This document shows positions 51,542-60,043 of a stretch of DNA of 64,000 nt, piece by piece. The stretch lies in NCBI RefSeq assembly GCF_003071065.1, contig NZ_QCXX01000004.1:248614-312613 (forward strand). The letters run 5' to 3'. The position numbers were made by a program, and so were the translations under genes. Numbering within the stretch: position 1 is the first letter of the stretch; every line of letters begins with the position of its first letter. The notes under the pieces were generated by a model that did no database searches, had not been told where the DNA came from, and worked only from the letters and a program-made list of their open reading frames with translations. Origin of the DNA: Sphingobacterium athyrii. GTDB lineage: Bacteria > Bacteroidota > Bacteroidia > Sphingobacteriales > Sphingobacteriaceae.

Positions 51542-53110
51542 ATGTGGTTAATTATCTTTGCGGTTTTAACGGCAATAGCAGGATATGGATTGTGGCAATT
51601 GTTTGTTAAAGCTGGCAGAAAAGGCTGGGAAGCAATCGTACCTTTTTATAGTCAATATATTCAAGCCAAATTAACGGGGCGCCCAACCTGGTGGGTGATC
51701 TTATTGCTGATTCCGATTGTTAATATTTTTGTTTTCTATAACCTGTACCTCGACTTTATCCATTGTTTTGGCAAGCGTCGTTTTTGGGAAAATGCGGCAG
51801 CTGTTTTGGTGCCGTTTATTGTACTGCCAATGTGGGCAAAAGATAATAACGTACGTTTTCTAAATGGCTTGTATGCGAAAAATCTGAAGACCGCCGCACA
51901 GGAAGGTGTTGAATTGACTGAGGAAAAGCGCGCAGAAATTGAGCAGGAGTCCTATAGGGAATACAAGATTAAATATCCGTATAAAAAATCTATGGTACGT
52001 GAATGGGCTGACGCCATTGTGTTTGCAACTGTTGCCGCATCGCTTATTCGTGGATTTTTAATTGAAGCTTACATGATCCCTACCGGATCAATGGAACGTA
52101 CTTTATTGATCGGTGATTTTCTATTTGTGAGTAAATTGAACTACGGGCCTCGTGTACCTAATACGCCAATAGCATTTCCTTTTGCGCATCATACCATGCC
52201 AATAACTGGCGGTAAAGCCTACTCTGAGCTTATCGAGCTGCCTTACAAACGTCTGCCGGGTTTTCAAAAGATCGAACGAAATGATGTTGTTGTCTTTAAT
52301 TTCCCTGCAGGGGACACAGTGGCCCTAGAAAATCAGAATGCAAGTTACTATGACCTGGTAAGGGCATATGGCTGGCAAACAGTTAATGCGCAATTTACGA
52401 TTCAGGCCCGCCCAATCGATAAACGTGAAAATTATATCAAACGTTGTGTGGGTTTGCCGGGAGACAAGATCTCAATGAAGGATGCAAAGCTCTTTGTCAA
52501 TGACCAACCTGGATTTGATCCGCCTGAAAGTCAATTGGATTATCTGGTGCTGACCGACGGAACTCCATTGAACATGGATCGTCTACGGGAATTGAGAATA
52601 GAGGCCGTAGGCTCGGATCAACAGCCCGGGGTTTATCAACTGTTTATGACAAAGGACGAGCTGGCGTTGGTGAAATCCTGGTCAAATGTAAAAGAAATCA
52701 GAAGAAGTCCAGTTGGGGAAGGTGCCTATCCATATGATCCTCAGTATAAGTGGGATTTTGATAACTTCGGTCCAATACTCATTCCTAAAAAAGGCTGGAC
52801 GGTTGCACTGAACGCGCAAACACTACCAATTTATGAACGTGCAATTCACGTTTATGAAAATAATAAATTGGAGAAACGGGCTGACGGGATTTATATCAAT
52901 GATGTCAAAGCGGATAGCTACACTTTTAAAATGGATTATTTCTGGATGATGGGGGATAACCGCCACAATTCTCTGGATTCAAGAGGATGGGGCTTTGTTC
53001 CTGAAGACCATATCGTGGGTAAGGCATTATTCACCTGGATGAGCTGGGATGAAATCGGTTCGGGCTTTTCTAAGATTCGCTGGAACCGTATATTTAAGGG
53101 AATTCATTAA
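51542..53110 (+). CDS. lepB: signal peptidase I with N-terminal DUF5684-type membrane domain
   Basis: 522 residues, much longer than the ~320 of E. coli LepB. Residues 1-110 have about four hydrophobic segments of the DUF5684 type (PFYSQYIQAKLTGRPTWWVIL). A helix near 160 precedes the S26 domain, with catalytic S183 in IPTGSMERT and K300 in YIKRCVGLPGDK. The C-terminal MMGDNRHNSLDSRGWGFVPEDHIVGKA is box E. About 117 residues separate the Ser and Lys, against 55 in E. coli, because of inserts. It cleaves signal peptides of exported proteins at the outer face of the inner membrane. Last gene of the dapB transcript. Confidence 0.95.
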   Translation: MWLIIFAVLTAIAGYGLWQLFVKAGRKGWEAIVPFYSQYIQAKLTGRPTWWVILLLIPIVNIFVFYNLYLDFIHCFGKRRFWENAAAVLVPFIVLPMWAKDNNVRFLNGLYAKNLKTAAQEGVELTEEKRAEIEQESYREYKIKYPYKKSMVREWADAIVFATVAASLIRGFLIEAYMIPTGSMERTLLIGDFLFVSKLNYGPRVPNTPIAFPFAHHTMPITGGKAYSELIELPYKRLPGFQKIERNDVVVFNFPAGDTVALENQNASYYDLVRAYGWQTVNAQFTIQARPIDKRENYIKRCVGLPGDKISMKDAKLFVNDQPGFDPPESQLDYLVLTDGTPLNMDRLRELRIEAVGSDQQPGVYQLFMTKDELALVKSWSNVKEIRRSPVGEGAYPYDPQYKWDFDNFGPILIPKKGWTVALNAQTLPIYERAIHVYENNKLEKRADGIYINDVKADSYTFKMDYFWMMGDNRHNSLDSRGWGFVPEDHIVGKALFTWMSWDEIGSGFSKIRWNRIFKGIH

Positions 53111-53151
53111 TCCTTTCATAAGAAGTTCATCTTCTTTTGATGGTGGATTTA

Positions 53152-53207
53152 AAACAAATAGAAAAAGGCTTTCTTCCTGCAAGAAAGCCTTTTTCTATTT
53201 GTTTTTT
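53152..53207. terminator. bidirectional 24-bp hairpin terminator between lepB and pdxJ
   Basis: Perfect 24-bp stem with a CCTGC loop. An inner A5/T5 pair flanks AGGCTTTCTT, so a U-tract forms in either direction. It separates two convergent genes. Confidence 0.9.
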
Positions 53208-53405
53208 CCTTATTCTGGAACCCCTCTTTAGTCTTGTTTTTTGCGAGGAGATGCAACTGTGGCTTACGGTACCCGGCTGTTTGGACAAAATCCTGGCGCT
53301 AACCGGAACGCTCCCCCCAGTAGAGATGTACTTATTTATCAGGTACCTTTAGCGACATGTACTTTAGCTGTGCTTAAACAGTGTAGCCAGCCTTCCTCGT
53401 ATCGT

Positions 53406-54122
53406 TTATTTTAAGCAGGCCAGATAGCGTTTGATTGTTTCTTCAAGTCCGAGGTATAGCGCGTCTGAAATTAAGGCATGGCCAATGCTGACTTCCAGTA
53501 ATTCGGGTATATGCTGATTAAAATACTGGAGGTTGTTTAAATCCAGGTCATGACCGGCATTCAGACCTAATCCAACTTCACGTGCTTTCAGTGCAGCTCT
53601 GAAATAGGGGCTGATGGCCGCATCTTTATCAAAACCATATTCGCTGGCGAAGCCTTCTGTGTATAATTCGATACGATCCGTACCTGTTTCAGCTGCTGCC
53701 TCGACCATCTCCTCAACTGGGTCCACAAAGATCGAAACACGTATACCGGCATCTTTGAACAATTGGCACATATCCTTTAAGTAGGCTTTGTTTTTGATCG
53801 TATCCCAACCATGATTGGAGGTCAACTGTCCTTCAGCATCCGGCACCAAGGTGACTTGTGCGGGCTTATTGGCGAGGACAAGATCAATGAATTTCTGTTC
53901 CTGGCAATTGCCTTCGATATTGAGTTCGGTCTGAATTTCAGCTTTTAAGTCAAATACATCCTGATAGCGGATATGCCTTTCGTCCGGTCTTGGGTGGACA
54001 GTGATGCCCTGCGCTCCAAAACGTTCGCAGGCTAATGCAGCAGCCACAAGATTAGGATTATTGCCTCCTCTTGAATTTCTGAGTGTTGCGATTTTATTGA
54101 TATTTACTGAAAGTCTAGTCAT
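53406..54122 (-). CDS. pdxJ: pyridoxine 5'-phosphate synthase
   Basis: 238 residues, family length. It condenses 1-deoxyxylulose 5-phosphate with 3-amino-2-oxopropyl phosphate to pyridoxine 5'-phosphate, in vitamin B6 synthesis. Signature blocks include [54 protein letters not shown] and [13 protein letters not shown], with the substrate-binding phosphate loop near the C-terminus ([13 protein letters not shown]). Divergent from dacA, with only 61 bp between the starts, so their promoters overlap. Confidence 0.95.
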   Translation of the reverse strand: MTRLSVNINKIATLRNSRGGNNPNLVAAALACERFGAQGITVHPRPDERHIRYQDVFDLKAEIQTELNIEGNCQEQKFIDLVLANKPAQVTLVPDAEGQLTSNHGWDTIKNKAYLKDMCQLFKDAGIRVSIFVDPVEEMVEAAAETGTDRIELYTEGFASEYGFDKDAAISPYFRAALKAREVGLGLNAGHDLDLNNLQYFNQHIPELLEVSIGHALISDALYLGLEETIKRYLACLK

Positions 54123-54183
54123 TTTTACTATATGTTATAGGGTAAAAATACGAATAATATCTATTTTTTTTTAACTTGCATAT

Positions 54184-54978
54184 ATGGATGGAATCGATTA
54201 TAGCTTGTTTAGTGGCTTTCGCCTATTGGACGTTATCGATATTATATTGGTCGCGATTATTATCTACTATATCTATAGTCTGATTCGGGGTACCATTGCG
54301 GTGAATATTTTGATCGGGGTGGCCTTATTTTATGGGGTTTATATTGTCGTCAAACAGATGCACATGCGTCTATTGACCGAGATATTCGGGGGATTTATAT
54401 CTGTAGGTTCCATTGCGCTTATCGTGGTATTCCAGCAGGAAATCAGGCGCTTTTTGCTGCATGTGGGCAAGAATATATCGATGAAACGAAAGAAGGTTTT
54501 CTGGTCTTTTTTAGGAAATAAAAAAGCTATACAGAAGGATCTGACCGAGGATTTAAGGCCAGTTGTGGAGGCTTGTAGAAGCATGTCGCGTACACGCACC
54601 GGGGCGCTATTGGTTTTCTCAAAATATTTTGATGAGGAATATTACCAGAGCAGCGGCGAATATATTGACGCTCATATTTCGAAACGACTAATCGAGAGCA
54701 TCTTCCATAAAAATAGCCCCTTGCATGATGGTGCAGTAGTGATTGTCGATTTTAAAATTATGACGGCTTCCTGTGTATTGCCACTTTCGGATAGTGAGGA
54801 TTTACCGCTACAATTTGGGTTGCGGCATCGTGCGGCGATCGGGGTGACAGAAATTTCCGACGCCATAGCGGTCATAGTCTCCGAAGAAACCGGAGAGATA
54901 TCTTTTGCAAAGGACGGCAATGTGAATATGAATGTTTCGCCTGAGGAATTGGAACAGCTACTGAAAGATGAGTTATAA
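54184..54978 (+). CDS. cdaA: membrane diadenylate cyclase (CdaA/DacA type)
   Basis: 264 residues. Three transmembrane helices (about 10-32, 37-56 and 63-83) precede a DisA_N cyclase domain with the active-site motifs D172-G-A (LHDGAVVI) and R204-H-R (LRHRAAIG). It makes cyclic di-AMP from two ATP; in other bacteria this nucleotide controls potassium uptake and cell-wall homeostasis. The partner CdaR/GlmM genes are not adjacent. The ATG follows a TAACTTGC box that differs from TAnnTTTG at two positions, so a very short leader is possible. Confidence 0.92.
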   Translation: MDGIDYSLFSGFRLLDVIDIILVAIIIYYIYSLIRGTIAVNILIGVALFYGVYIVVKQMHMRLLTEIFGGFISVGSIALIVVFQQEIRRFLLHVGKNISMKRKKVFWSFLGNKKAIQKDLTEDLRPVVEACRSMSRTRTGALLVFSKYFDEEYYQSSGEYIDAHISKRLIESIFHKNSPLHDGAVVIVDFKIMTASCVLPLSDSEDLPLQFGLRHRAAIGVTEISDAIAVIVSEETGEISFAKDGNVNMNVSPEELEQLLKDEL

Positions 54979-55067
54979 AAATGAAGTTGGCCAAGAGTAA
55001 AGCGAACTCACTGCCGATTGAATATTTAAAGGGAGAGGCTGGGGTATACGAATGAAATTAACAAAAA

Positions 55068-55097
55068 GTGGGGGTATCCAATCTTTTGGATACCCCC
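55068..55097. terminator. bidirectional terminator between cdaA and the DUF2911 gene
   Basis: Perfect 12-bp stem GGGGGTATCCAA/TTGGATACCCCC with a TCTT loop, flanked by A-rich and T-rich sequence, between convergent genes. Confidence 0.8.
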
Positions 55098-55121
55098 GCT
55101 TTGCTTCTGGTTATCACTGCT

Positions 55122-55967
55122 TTATTTTTTTGCCACATTGATAATCTGCGTATTCAATTTGATGTATTCGCTATTTTTACCCTCCGTAGCGACTTCAACT
55201 CCTTTCGTAGCCGTTTCTATGGCACCTTTCTTATCGCCGGCTTTGAGCTGCGCTTTTGCCTTCCAGTACAATACATGGGCTGCTTTAGGCTGTGCTTTCG
55301 CGGCTTCGTCAAACCAAGCTAATGCTTTCTTCTCGTCTATATTATTGTTGAAATAATACTGGGCAGCAGCGAAATAAGGTTTTTTCTCACCTTTCATTGC
55401 TTCCTCTATGGAGGCGATGATTTTTGCCTGTTGATTGACTTTAAGCGCTACTTTTATTGCTGTTTTCTCCCATGCAAGACTTAATATAGCATCTGTTGGT
55501 GTGACATTGTCGAAAGAGATCGTAAATGTTTCAACCGGACTACTTAAATTCTGTGGCTTAACATTGAAACGAAGTGCATCTTCGGACTGATTATAAGTGT
55601 AGGCACCCCATTGTTTGATATTCTTGCTGATAATTACAGTCCACTCGTTCTTGTTAGGGATGGTGAATAATGCATAGGTTCCTGCAGCGAGTTTATTTCC
55701 GTTGATTGTAACATCACCTTCGAAGGTCAAGGTTGTATTGGTATTGGCACCCGTACGCCATACCTCATTGTAAGGTACAAGGTCACCAAAGATCTTACGG
55801 CCGTTCATGCTCGGACGGCTGTAGTTAAGGGTTACATTTTCAATCCCTAATCCCTGTGTAACTGTTTGGGCACTACTTGCTGCCGGAAATTTTAACTGGG
55901 CATAGGATTCATTGGCAGTAAACATTAAAGCTGCTGCAAATGCAATGGCAAAGAATTTCTTTTTCAT
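55122..55967 (-). CDS. DUF2911 domain secreted protein
   Basis: 281 residues from the chosen ATG; the ORF start nine codons upstream would spoil the signal peptide (MKKKFFAIAFAAALMFT, cleavage near SYAQ). The DUF2911 domain spans about 28-170 with VTLNYSRPSMNGRKIFGDLVPYNEVWRTGANTNTTL, a beta-sandwich family. The C-terminal third contains tetratricopeptide-like helices (YFNNNIDEKKALAWFDEAAKAQPKAAHVLYWKAKAQLKAGDKKGA). Probably periplasmic; biochemical role unknown. Confidence 0.9.
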   Translation of the reverse strand: MKKKFFAIAFAAALMFTANESYAQLKFPAASSAQTVTQGLGIENVTLNYSRPSMNGRKIFGDLVPYNEVWRTGANTNTTLTFEGDVTINGNKLAAGTYALFTIPNKNEWTVIISKNIKQWGAYTYNQSEDALRFNVKPQNLSSPVETFTISFDNVTPTDAILSLAWEKTAIKVALKVNQQAKIIASIEEAMKGEKKPYFAAAQYYFNNNIDEKKALAWFDEAAKAQPKAAHVLYWKAKAQLKAGDKKGAIETATKGVEVATEGKNSEYIKLNTQIINVAKK

Positions 55968-56135
55968 TTGTTCGATAATTACTTTTTGGGCCAATTAGCC
56001 CGGTGATTTATGAATATAGAATTTTGCTAATTAATGGCTAATGCTTTTTTAGTTCGTATCAAGCATGTCGCATAATCTGTAATCGAGTAAATCCGTGCTG
56101 CAACTGAACTTGGATTTATCTTTTAAAAATAGGAA

Positions 56136-56187
56136 GAATTTCACAAAAAAGGGCATCTATTTTTAGATGCCCTTTTTTGTGAAATTC
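56136..56187 (-). terminator. 24-bp hairpin terminator of the sugar MFS gene
   Basis: A perfect 24-bp stem and a four-base loop lie just past the stop codon. The inner GGGCATCTA core is followed by a T6 run on the minus strand. Confidence 0.88.
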
Positions 56188-56200
56188 TTAGGTACTTTTC

Positions 56201-57493
56201 TTACGCTTTTTTTCCAATTTTATGACCTGCTATTGAAAAGTACATGATATATAAATATCCGGGAATCATGGCATAAAGGAATGCATGTTGAAAATCAATA
56301 TGCAAATGATCTTTTAAATAACCATAGACTAATGGCCAAATCGCACCACCTGCGATTCCCATGATCATGATGGCCGATCCGGTTTTTGTGAATTTTCCTA
56401 GCCCTTTGATTCCTAATGGGAAAATTGCAGGCCACATTAAGGAGTTTGCAATTCCTAATAAAGCAACAAAGACGAATGATGTGGTTCCGGTTGTAAAAAC
56501 AGATATAAGCGTAAATGTAATTCCTATAATGGTACAGATTCGTAGTGCCATTTGCTGAGATACATATTTAGGAATCGAGATGATACCGATAATGTACCCG
56601 ATCAGCATACACGAAAGTGTAAAAGCTGTGGCGTATGTTGTAAAGAACGGATCTACTTTTAGCTCCCGTGCGTAGACACCAATGATGTCCCCTGCCATTA
56701 CTTCAACCGCAACACAGAAGAAAATGGCCAGTGCTCCTAAGAAGAGGTGTGGGAATTGAAAGATCGACGTTTTTTTCGCTATGACATTGCCATTTTCTTC
56801 TCCACTTTCTTCTTCTGCATCAACGTCGACTTCTGGAAGATGTGTGAATTTTAAGAAAATTGCGAATGCAACAAAGATTACAGCCAGGGAGATGTAAGGC
56901 GTGTGAACGCGTTGGAGGAGGTCATCTAAAATGGCATTTTTTTGCACTAGATCTACTGTAGCTTCTAATTTAGCCGTTACATTTTGTGCGTCTTTCAAAA
57001 AGAGTGTTCCAAATAATATCGGTACAATAATTCCTGCGGATTTATTAAAGAATCCTGCTATAGAGATCCGTTGTGCAGCACTATCTATTGGGCCAATAAT
57101 ACTCAAATAAGGATTAACAGCAGTTTGAAGTAGGGCCATACCCGATCCCTGAATAAATATCCCCGTTAAAAATAATCCATAACTTCTGCTATCGGCCGCA
57201 GGGATGAAAATCAAGGATCCCAAACCTAATATAACAAGACTGACTACTAAGCCATTTTGGAAGCCTATTTTTTTTATAATAACTGAACTTGGAAGTGCCA
57301 GAAAAAAATAAGCAATATAGGATGCGAAGGTTACAAAAAATGCCTGTAAATCTGTTTCTAAATTACAAGCAATCTTTAAGAACGGAATTAACGTTCCGTT
57401 TGCCCAGGTAATAAAACCGAGGATAAAAAATAATCCACAGCAAATGGCCATAGGGCGAAAAGCTGTTTTACCAACGTTAGGATTAGTGGTCAT
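56201..57493 (-). CDS. MFS sugar transporter of the FucP/GluP (fucose/glucose-galactose) type
   Basis: 430 residues with 12 predicted membrane helices. The opening CCGLFFILGFITWANGTLIPFLKIACNL and QAFFVTFASYIAYFFLALPSSVIIKKIGFQ match FucP/GluP sugar:proton symporters, as do GSGMALLQTAVNPYLS and the SAAQRISIAGFFNKSAGIIVP block. A long acidic loop (DVDAEEESGEENG, about 225-240) separates the halves. It imports a hexose, fucose or N-acetylhexosamine across the inner membrane; substrate not readable. Monocistronic. Confidence 0.9.
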   Translation of the reverse strand: MTTNPNVGKTAFRPMAICCGLFFILGFITWANGTLIPFLKIACNLETDLQAFFVTFASYIAYFFLALPSSVIIKKIGFQNGLVVSLVILGLGSLIFIPAADSRSYGLFLTGIFIQGSGMALLQTAVNPYLSIIGPIDSAAQRISIAGFFNKSAGIIVPILFGTLFLKDAQNVTAKLEATVDLVQKNAILDDLLQRVHTPYISLAVIFVAFAIFLKFTHLPEVDVDAEEESGEENGNVIAKKTSIFQFPHLFLGALAIFFCVAVEVMAGDIIGVYARELKVDPFFTTYATAFTLSCMLIGYIIGIISIPKYVSQQMALRICTIIGITFTLISVFTTGTTSFVFVALLGIANSLMWPAIFPLGIKGLGKFTKTGSAIMIMGIAGGAIWPLVYGYLKDHLHIDFQHAFLYAMIPGYLYIMYFSIAGHKIGKKA

Positions 57494-57670
57494 GTTTTAT
57501 TTTATATATTTAGTTAAGTTATCGTTCACGGATTTGTCAATCAGTACAAAATAGCTTTAGGCAAACGATTGCATGCTATTTTTGTTGATTTTTAAAATAT
57601 CCATCTTACAAGACTACTTAATTTTCTTGAATATCGGAAATAAATAAAGCGGGATTTTGATAATTATTTG

Positions 57671-57710
57671 GCAAAAAAAAGAAGAATAAATTGTTAAAAT
57701 TATTCTTCTT
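57671..57710 (-). terminator. terminator of the kinase-DinB-thioesterase operon
   Basis: An 11-bp stem AAGAAGAATAA and its complement with a ten-base loop. Read leftward it is followed by eight T. Confidence 0.8.
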
Positions 57711-57774
57711 TGCTTGTTAATATTGTTGATTTCGAATTACATGGTGCTAATAAATCGAGTTAGCAAACTCGGTC

Positions 57775-58203
57775 TTATTTGGGCACGATAGCTACTGTAA
57801 GTCTTGAGATACAATTCAGCTTATCGAAGCGATCATACATTTTTATCTCCCAGATATGTGTCGATCGACCAATGTGAATTGGGCTGCATTTTGCCGTAAT
57901 GATTCCGCTGCTTACCGGCCGGATGTGATTTGCATTGACTTCGAGCCCTACACCGCGATATTTATCTGGGTCGACGACTAAATTAGATGCAATGCTGCCT
58001 AACGATTCTGCGAGTACCACCGATGCACCACCATGTAGGATACCATGAGGTTGTTTCACATTATCTGTGACGGGCATGGTTGCCGTAATGCTGTTGTCAT
58101 CAATTTCGGTAGCGCTGATTTCCAATAAACCGGATAGGTATTTATTGAAAAAGACATTTATTTCCTCAATGTTGTAAGGCTGAAACCAAATTTTTGACAT
58201 CAT
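57775..58203 (-). CDS. PaaI/MenI-type hotdog thioesterase
   Basis: 142 residues, single hotdog domain. The helix and loop HGILHGGASVVLAESLGSIASNLV contain the conserved HGG and the acidic E that activates water in PaaI and DHNA-CoA thioesterases. VNANHIRPVSSGIITAKC is the following strand. It probably hydrolyses an aromatic or acyl-CoA, perhaps 1,4-dihydroxy-2-naphthoyl-CoA in menaquinone synthesis; not proven. Its start overlaps the end of the DinB gene by about 36 bp, marking translational coupling. Two consecutive ATGs are possible starts. Confidence 0.88.
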   Translation of the reverse strand: MMSKIWFQPYNIEEINVFFNKYLSGLLEISATEIDDNSITATMPVTDNVKQPHGILHGGASVVLAESLGSIASNLVVDPDKYRGVGLEVNANHIRPVSSGIITAKCSPIHIGRSTHIWEIKMYDRFDKLNCISRLTVAIVPK

Positions 58204-58714
58204 CTGAGTTTAAATAACGTTCCTGAATTATAATGCGGTGATGGTTAAGATGTCCAGCAATCACATATAATAATGCTTTGACACTGGTCAGTCGCTCTGA
58301 GGCCATGCCTTTGCGTTCTAACTCAGCATCGTTGAAACTGTTGAACAGCATGAGGTTGGCCTTACGCAGATAAGTAAACTCTTTGCTTAGGCTTTCCAAC
58401 GTACGGTCATTGTAACGGGAGTGTTGAATAAAGTAGTCCTGATCATAACCGGCCAGCTCTTTCAGATCGTTGCGTGAAAATCGCAAGGCACGGTAAGCCA
58501 TGATGCGCTCATTGTCAATAACATGACCGACTACTTCTTTAATTGTCCATTTGTCTTCGGCATATTTGAAATTACCTCTTTCTTCTGGAATGGTATCCAG
58601 AAATGCCGGAAAAGAGAGCGTTTGTTCTTCCAATACATCTAATACATTATCGACTACAGTCTCAATATAAGGAGCATATACTGCCGGATATTCGTCAGAT
58701 TTGAGTGGCTTCAT
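58166..58714 (-). CDS. DinB-family four-helix protein
   Basis: 182 residues. DinB/YfiT-like fold with the metal-binding histidines recognisable as VVGHVIDNERI (first His) and AGHLNHHRIIIQERY (the second pair). DinB-like proteins include thiol-dependent S-transferases acting on low-molecular-weight thiols; function here unknown. It overlaps the histidine kinase gene by 20 bp and the thioesterase by about 36 bp, so three unrelated activities are translated as one operon. Confidence 0.88.
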   Translation of the reverse strand: MKPLKSDEYPAVYAPYIETVVDNVLDVLEEQTLSFPAFLDTIPEERGNFKYAEDKWTIKEVVGHVIDNERIMAYRALRFSRNDLKELAGYDQDYFIQHSRYNDRTLESLSKEFTYLRKANLMLFNSFNDAELERKGMASERLTSVKALLYVIAGHLNHHRIIIQERYLNSDDVKNLVSALQH

Positions 58715-59924
58715 ATTTTAAGTTGCTTTTTAAGATTATTCGAAAAGTTGTTCCTTTACCTATTTCAGATTCTTTAACAAAGATTTGTCCTTGATGATAC
58801 CGCACCATTCGTTTGGTTAAGCTAAGGCCAAGTCCCCAACCTCTTTTACGTGTTGTAAAACCCGGCTGGAAGACAGATTCAAAATTTGATCTTGGAATTC
58901 CTTTGCCCGTATCACTAATGTCTATAAAAATTTCTTCTTTCGCAATATTTTCTGAAATATTAACAGTTATCTTTCCTTCTGTGCCAATTGCATTTACGCC
59001 GTTTTTCAATAAATTTTCGATAATCCAGTCAAAAAGTGGAATATTAAGTTTGGCTTCTACATGGGTATCTCCCGTTAATTCGAATGTAATTTTATGACTG
59101 GTCCGTATCCGGAAATAATCCACGTAATTTTTGATGACCTCATAGAGGTTGTGATTGGTCAGCACAGGTGTTGAACCTATTTTTGAAAAACGATCGGCGA
59201 CGATTTCCAATCGTTTAATATCATTTTCCATTTCATTCAGCGTATCGTCTTCCTCAGCGTCAAATTTGATGCGAATCAGCTCCAGCCAGCCCATTAATGA
59301 AGATATGGGGGTTCCCAATTGATGGGCGGCTTCTTTTGTTAGCCCTACCCAGACAAGGTTCTGCTCGGATTTTCGAATGGAATTGAAAACGGTATAAGCA
59401 ATAATCAGGAAGAGGGCAATAAGTGATAACTGAACATAGGGGAATACACGCAATTGCTGTAAAAACCAAGAGTCTTTATAGTAAACATGCCATTTTTGAC
59501 CATTTTCCAATTCCAAAGTAATGGGCGGATGACTCTTTTTCATAAAGGCAAGCTGTTTATGGAAATAATTTGGGTCATAATCCAGCTGCTTTGTAACACT
59601 GTCATTATGGATTGGCTTGATATTGGTCTTGGTGGAATCCAGATTGCGCCAAAAAATAATATCGTCTTTATCGTCGGTGATGATTGCAGGTAGATTTAAA
59701 CTATCTCTGACAGCATAGATGAATGTAATGAATTCATCGTCCACATCGGGCATGGTCATGATATTTTTGGTGCTCATTGCCCATACCTCGGCTTTGGAAC
59801 GTTCGGCGTGTGCGAGATTCCGGACAAGATAATTGGTATAAACCAAGGATGCGATGGCAATGATCGCCGCAAAGATGAGCAAAATAAATTTCCAGCGTTG
59901 TTGGCTTATCTGAGAGGGTTTCAT
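58695..59924 (-). CDS. membrane sensor histidine kinase (orphan)
   Basis: 409 residues from the chosen ATG. Transmembrane helices at about 12-33 and 165-187 enclose a ~130-residue periplasmic sensor region. Then come the phosphoacceptor H201 in EAAHQLGTP, N-box WIIENLLKNGVNAI, G1 box DISDTGKGIP, F-box FQPGFTTR and G2 box GWGLGLSLTKRM, typical of a HisKA/HATPase kinase. No response-regulator gene is adjacent. It leads an operon with DinB and thioesterase genes. Confidence 0.9.
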   Translation of the reverse strand: MKPSQISQQRWKFILLIFAAIIAIASLVYTNYLVRNLAHAERSKAEVWAMSTKNIMTMPDVDDEFITFIYAVRDSLNLPAIITDDKDDIIFWRNLDSTKTNIKPIHNDSVTKQLDYDPNYFHKQLAFMKKSHPPITLELENGQKWHVYYKDSWFLQQLRVFPYVQLSLIALFLIIAYTVFNSIRKSEQNLVWVGLTKEAAHQLGTPISSLMGWLELIRIKFDAEEDDTLNEMENDIKRLEIVADRFSKIGSTPVLTNHNLYEVIKNYVDYFRIRTSHKITFELTGDTHVEAKLNIPLFDWIIENLLKNGVNAIGTEGKITVNISENIAKEEIFIDISDTGKGIPRSNFESVFQPGFTTRKRGWGLGLSLTKRMVRYHQGQIFVKESEIGKGTTFRIILKSNLKYEATQI

Positions 59925-60031
59925 GATTCCGTATTTTGTACTCAGCTGCAAATTAATGAATAAATGTCTGTTTTATGCACTTTTATTTTACCTTAGAAGT
60001 CATCCTGTTATCCAAATCAAAAATTTTGTGG

Positions 60032-60039
60032 TAATTTTG
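60032..60039 (+). promoter_or_regulatory. -7 promoter element of gltX
   Basis: TAATTTTG, a full TAnnTTTG match only four bases from the ATG, so transcripts would begin at or next to the start codon. A -33 TTG was not found at the expected distance. Confidence 0.45.
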
Positions 60040-60043
60040 CGGC

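Noticed and set aside
53205..53405. Region between lepB and pdxJ, somewhat higher in GC, checked for a decayed gene
   Set aside because: No frame gives more than short unrecognisable peptides; treated as plain intergenic DNA.
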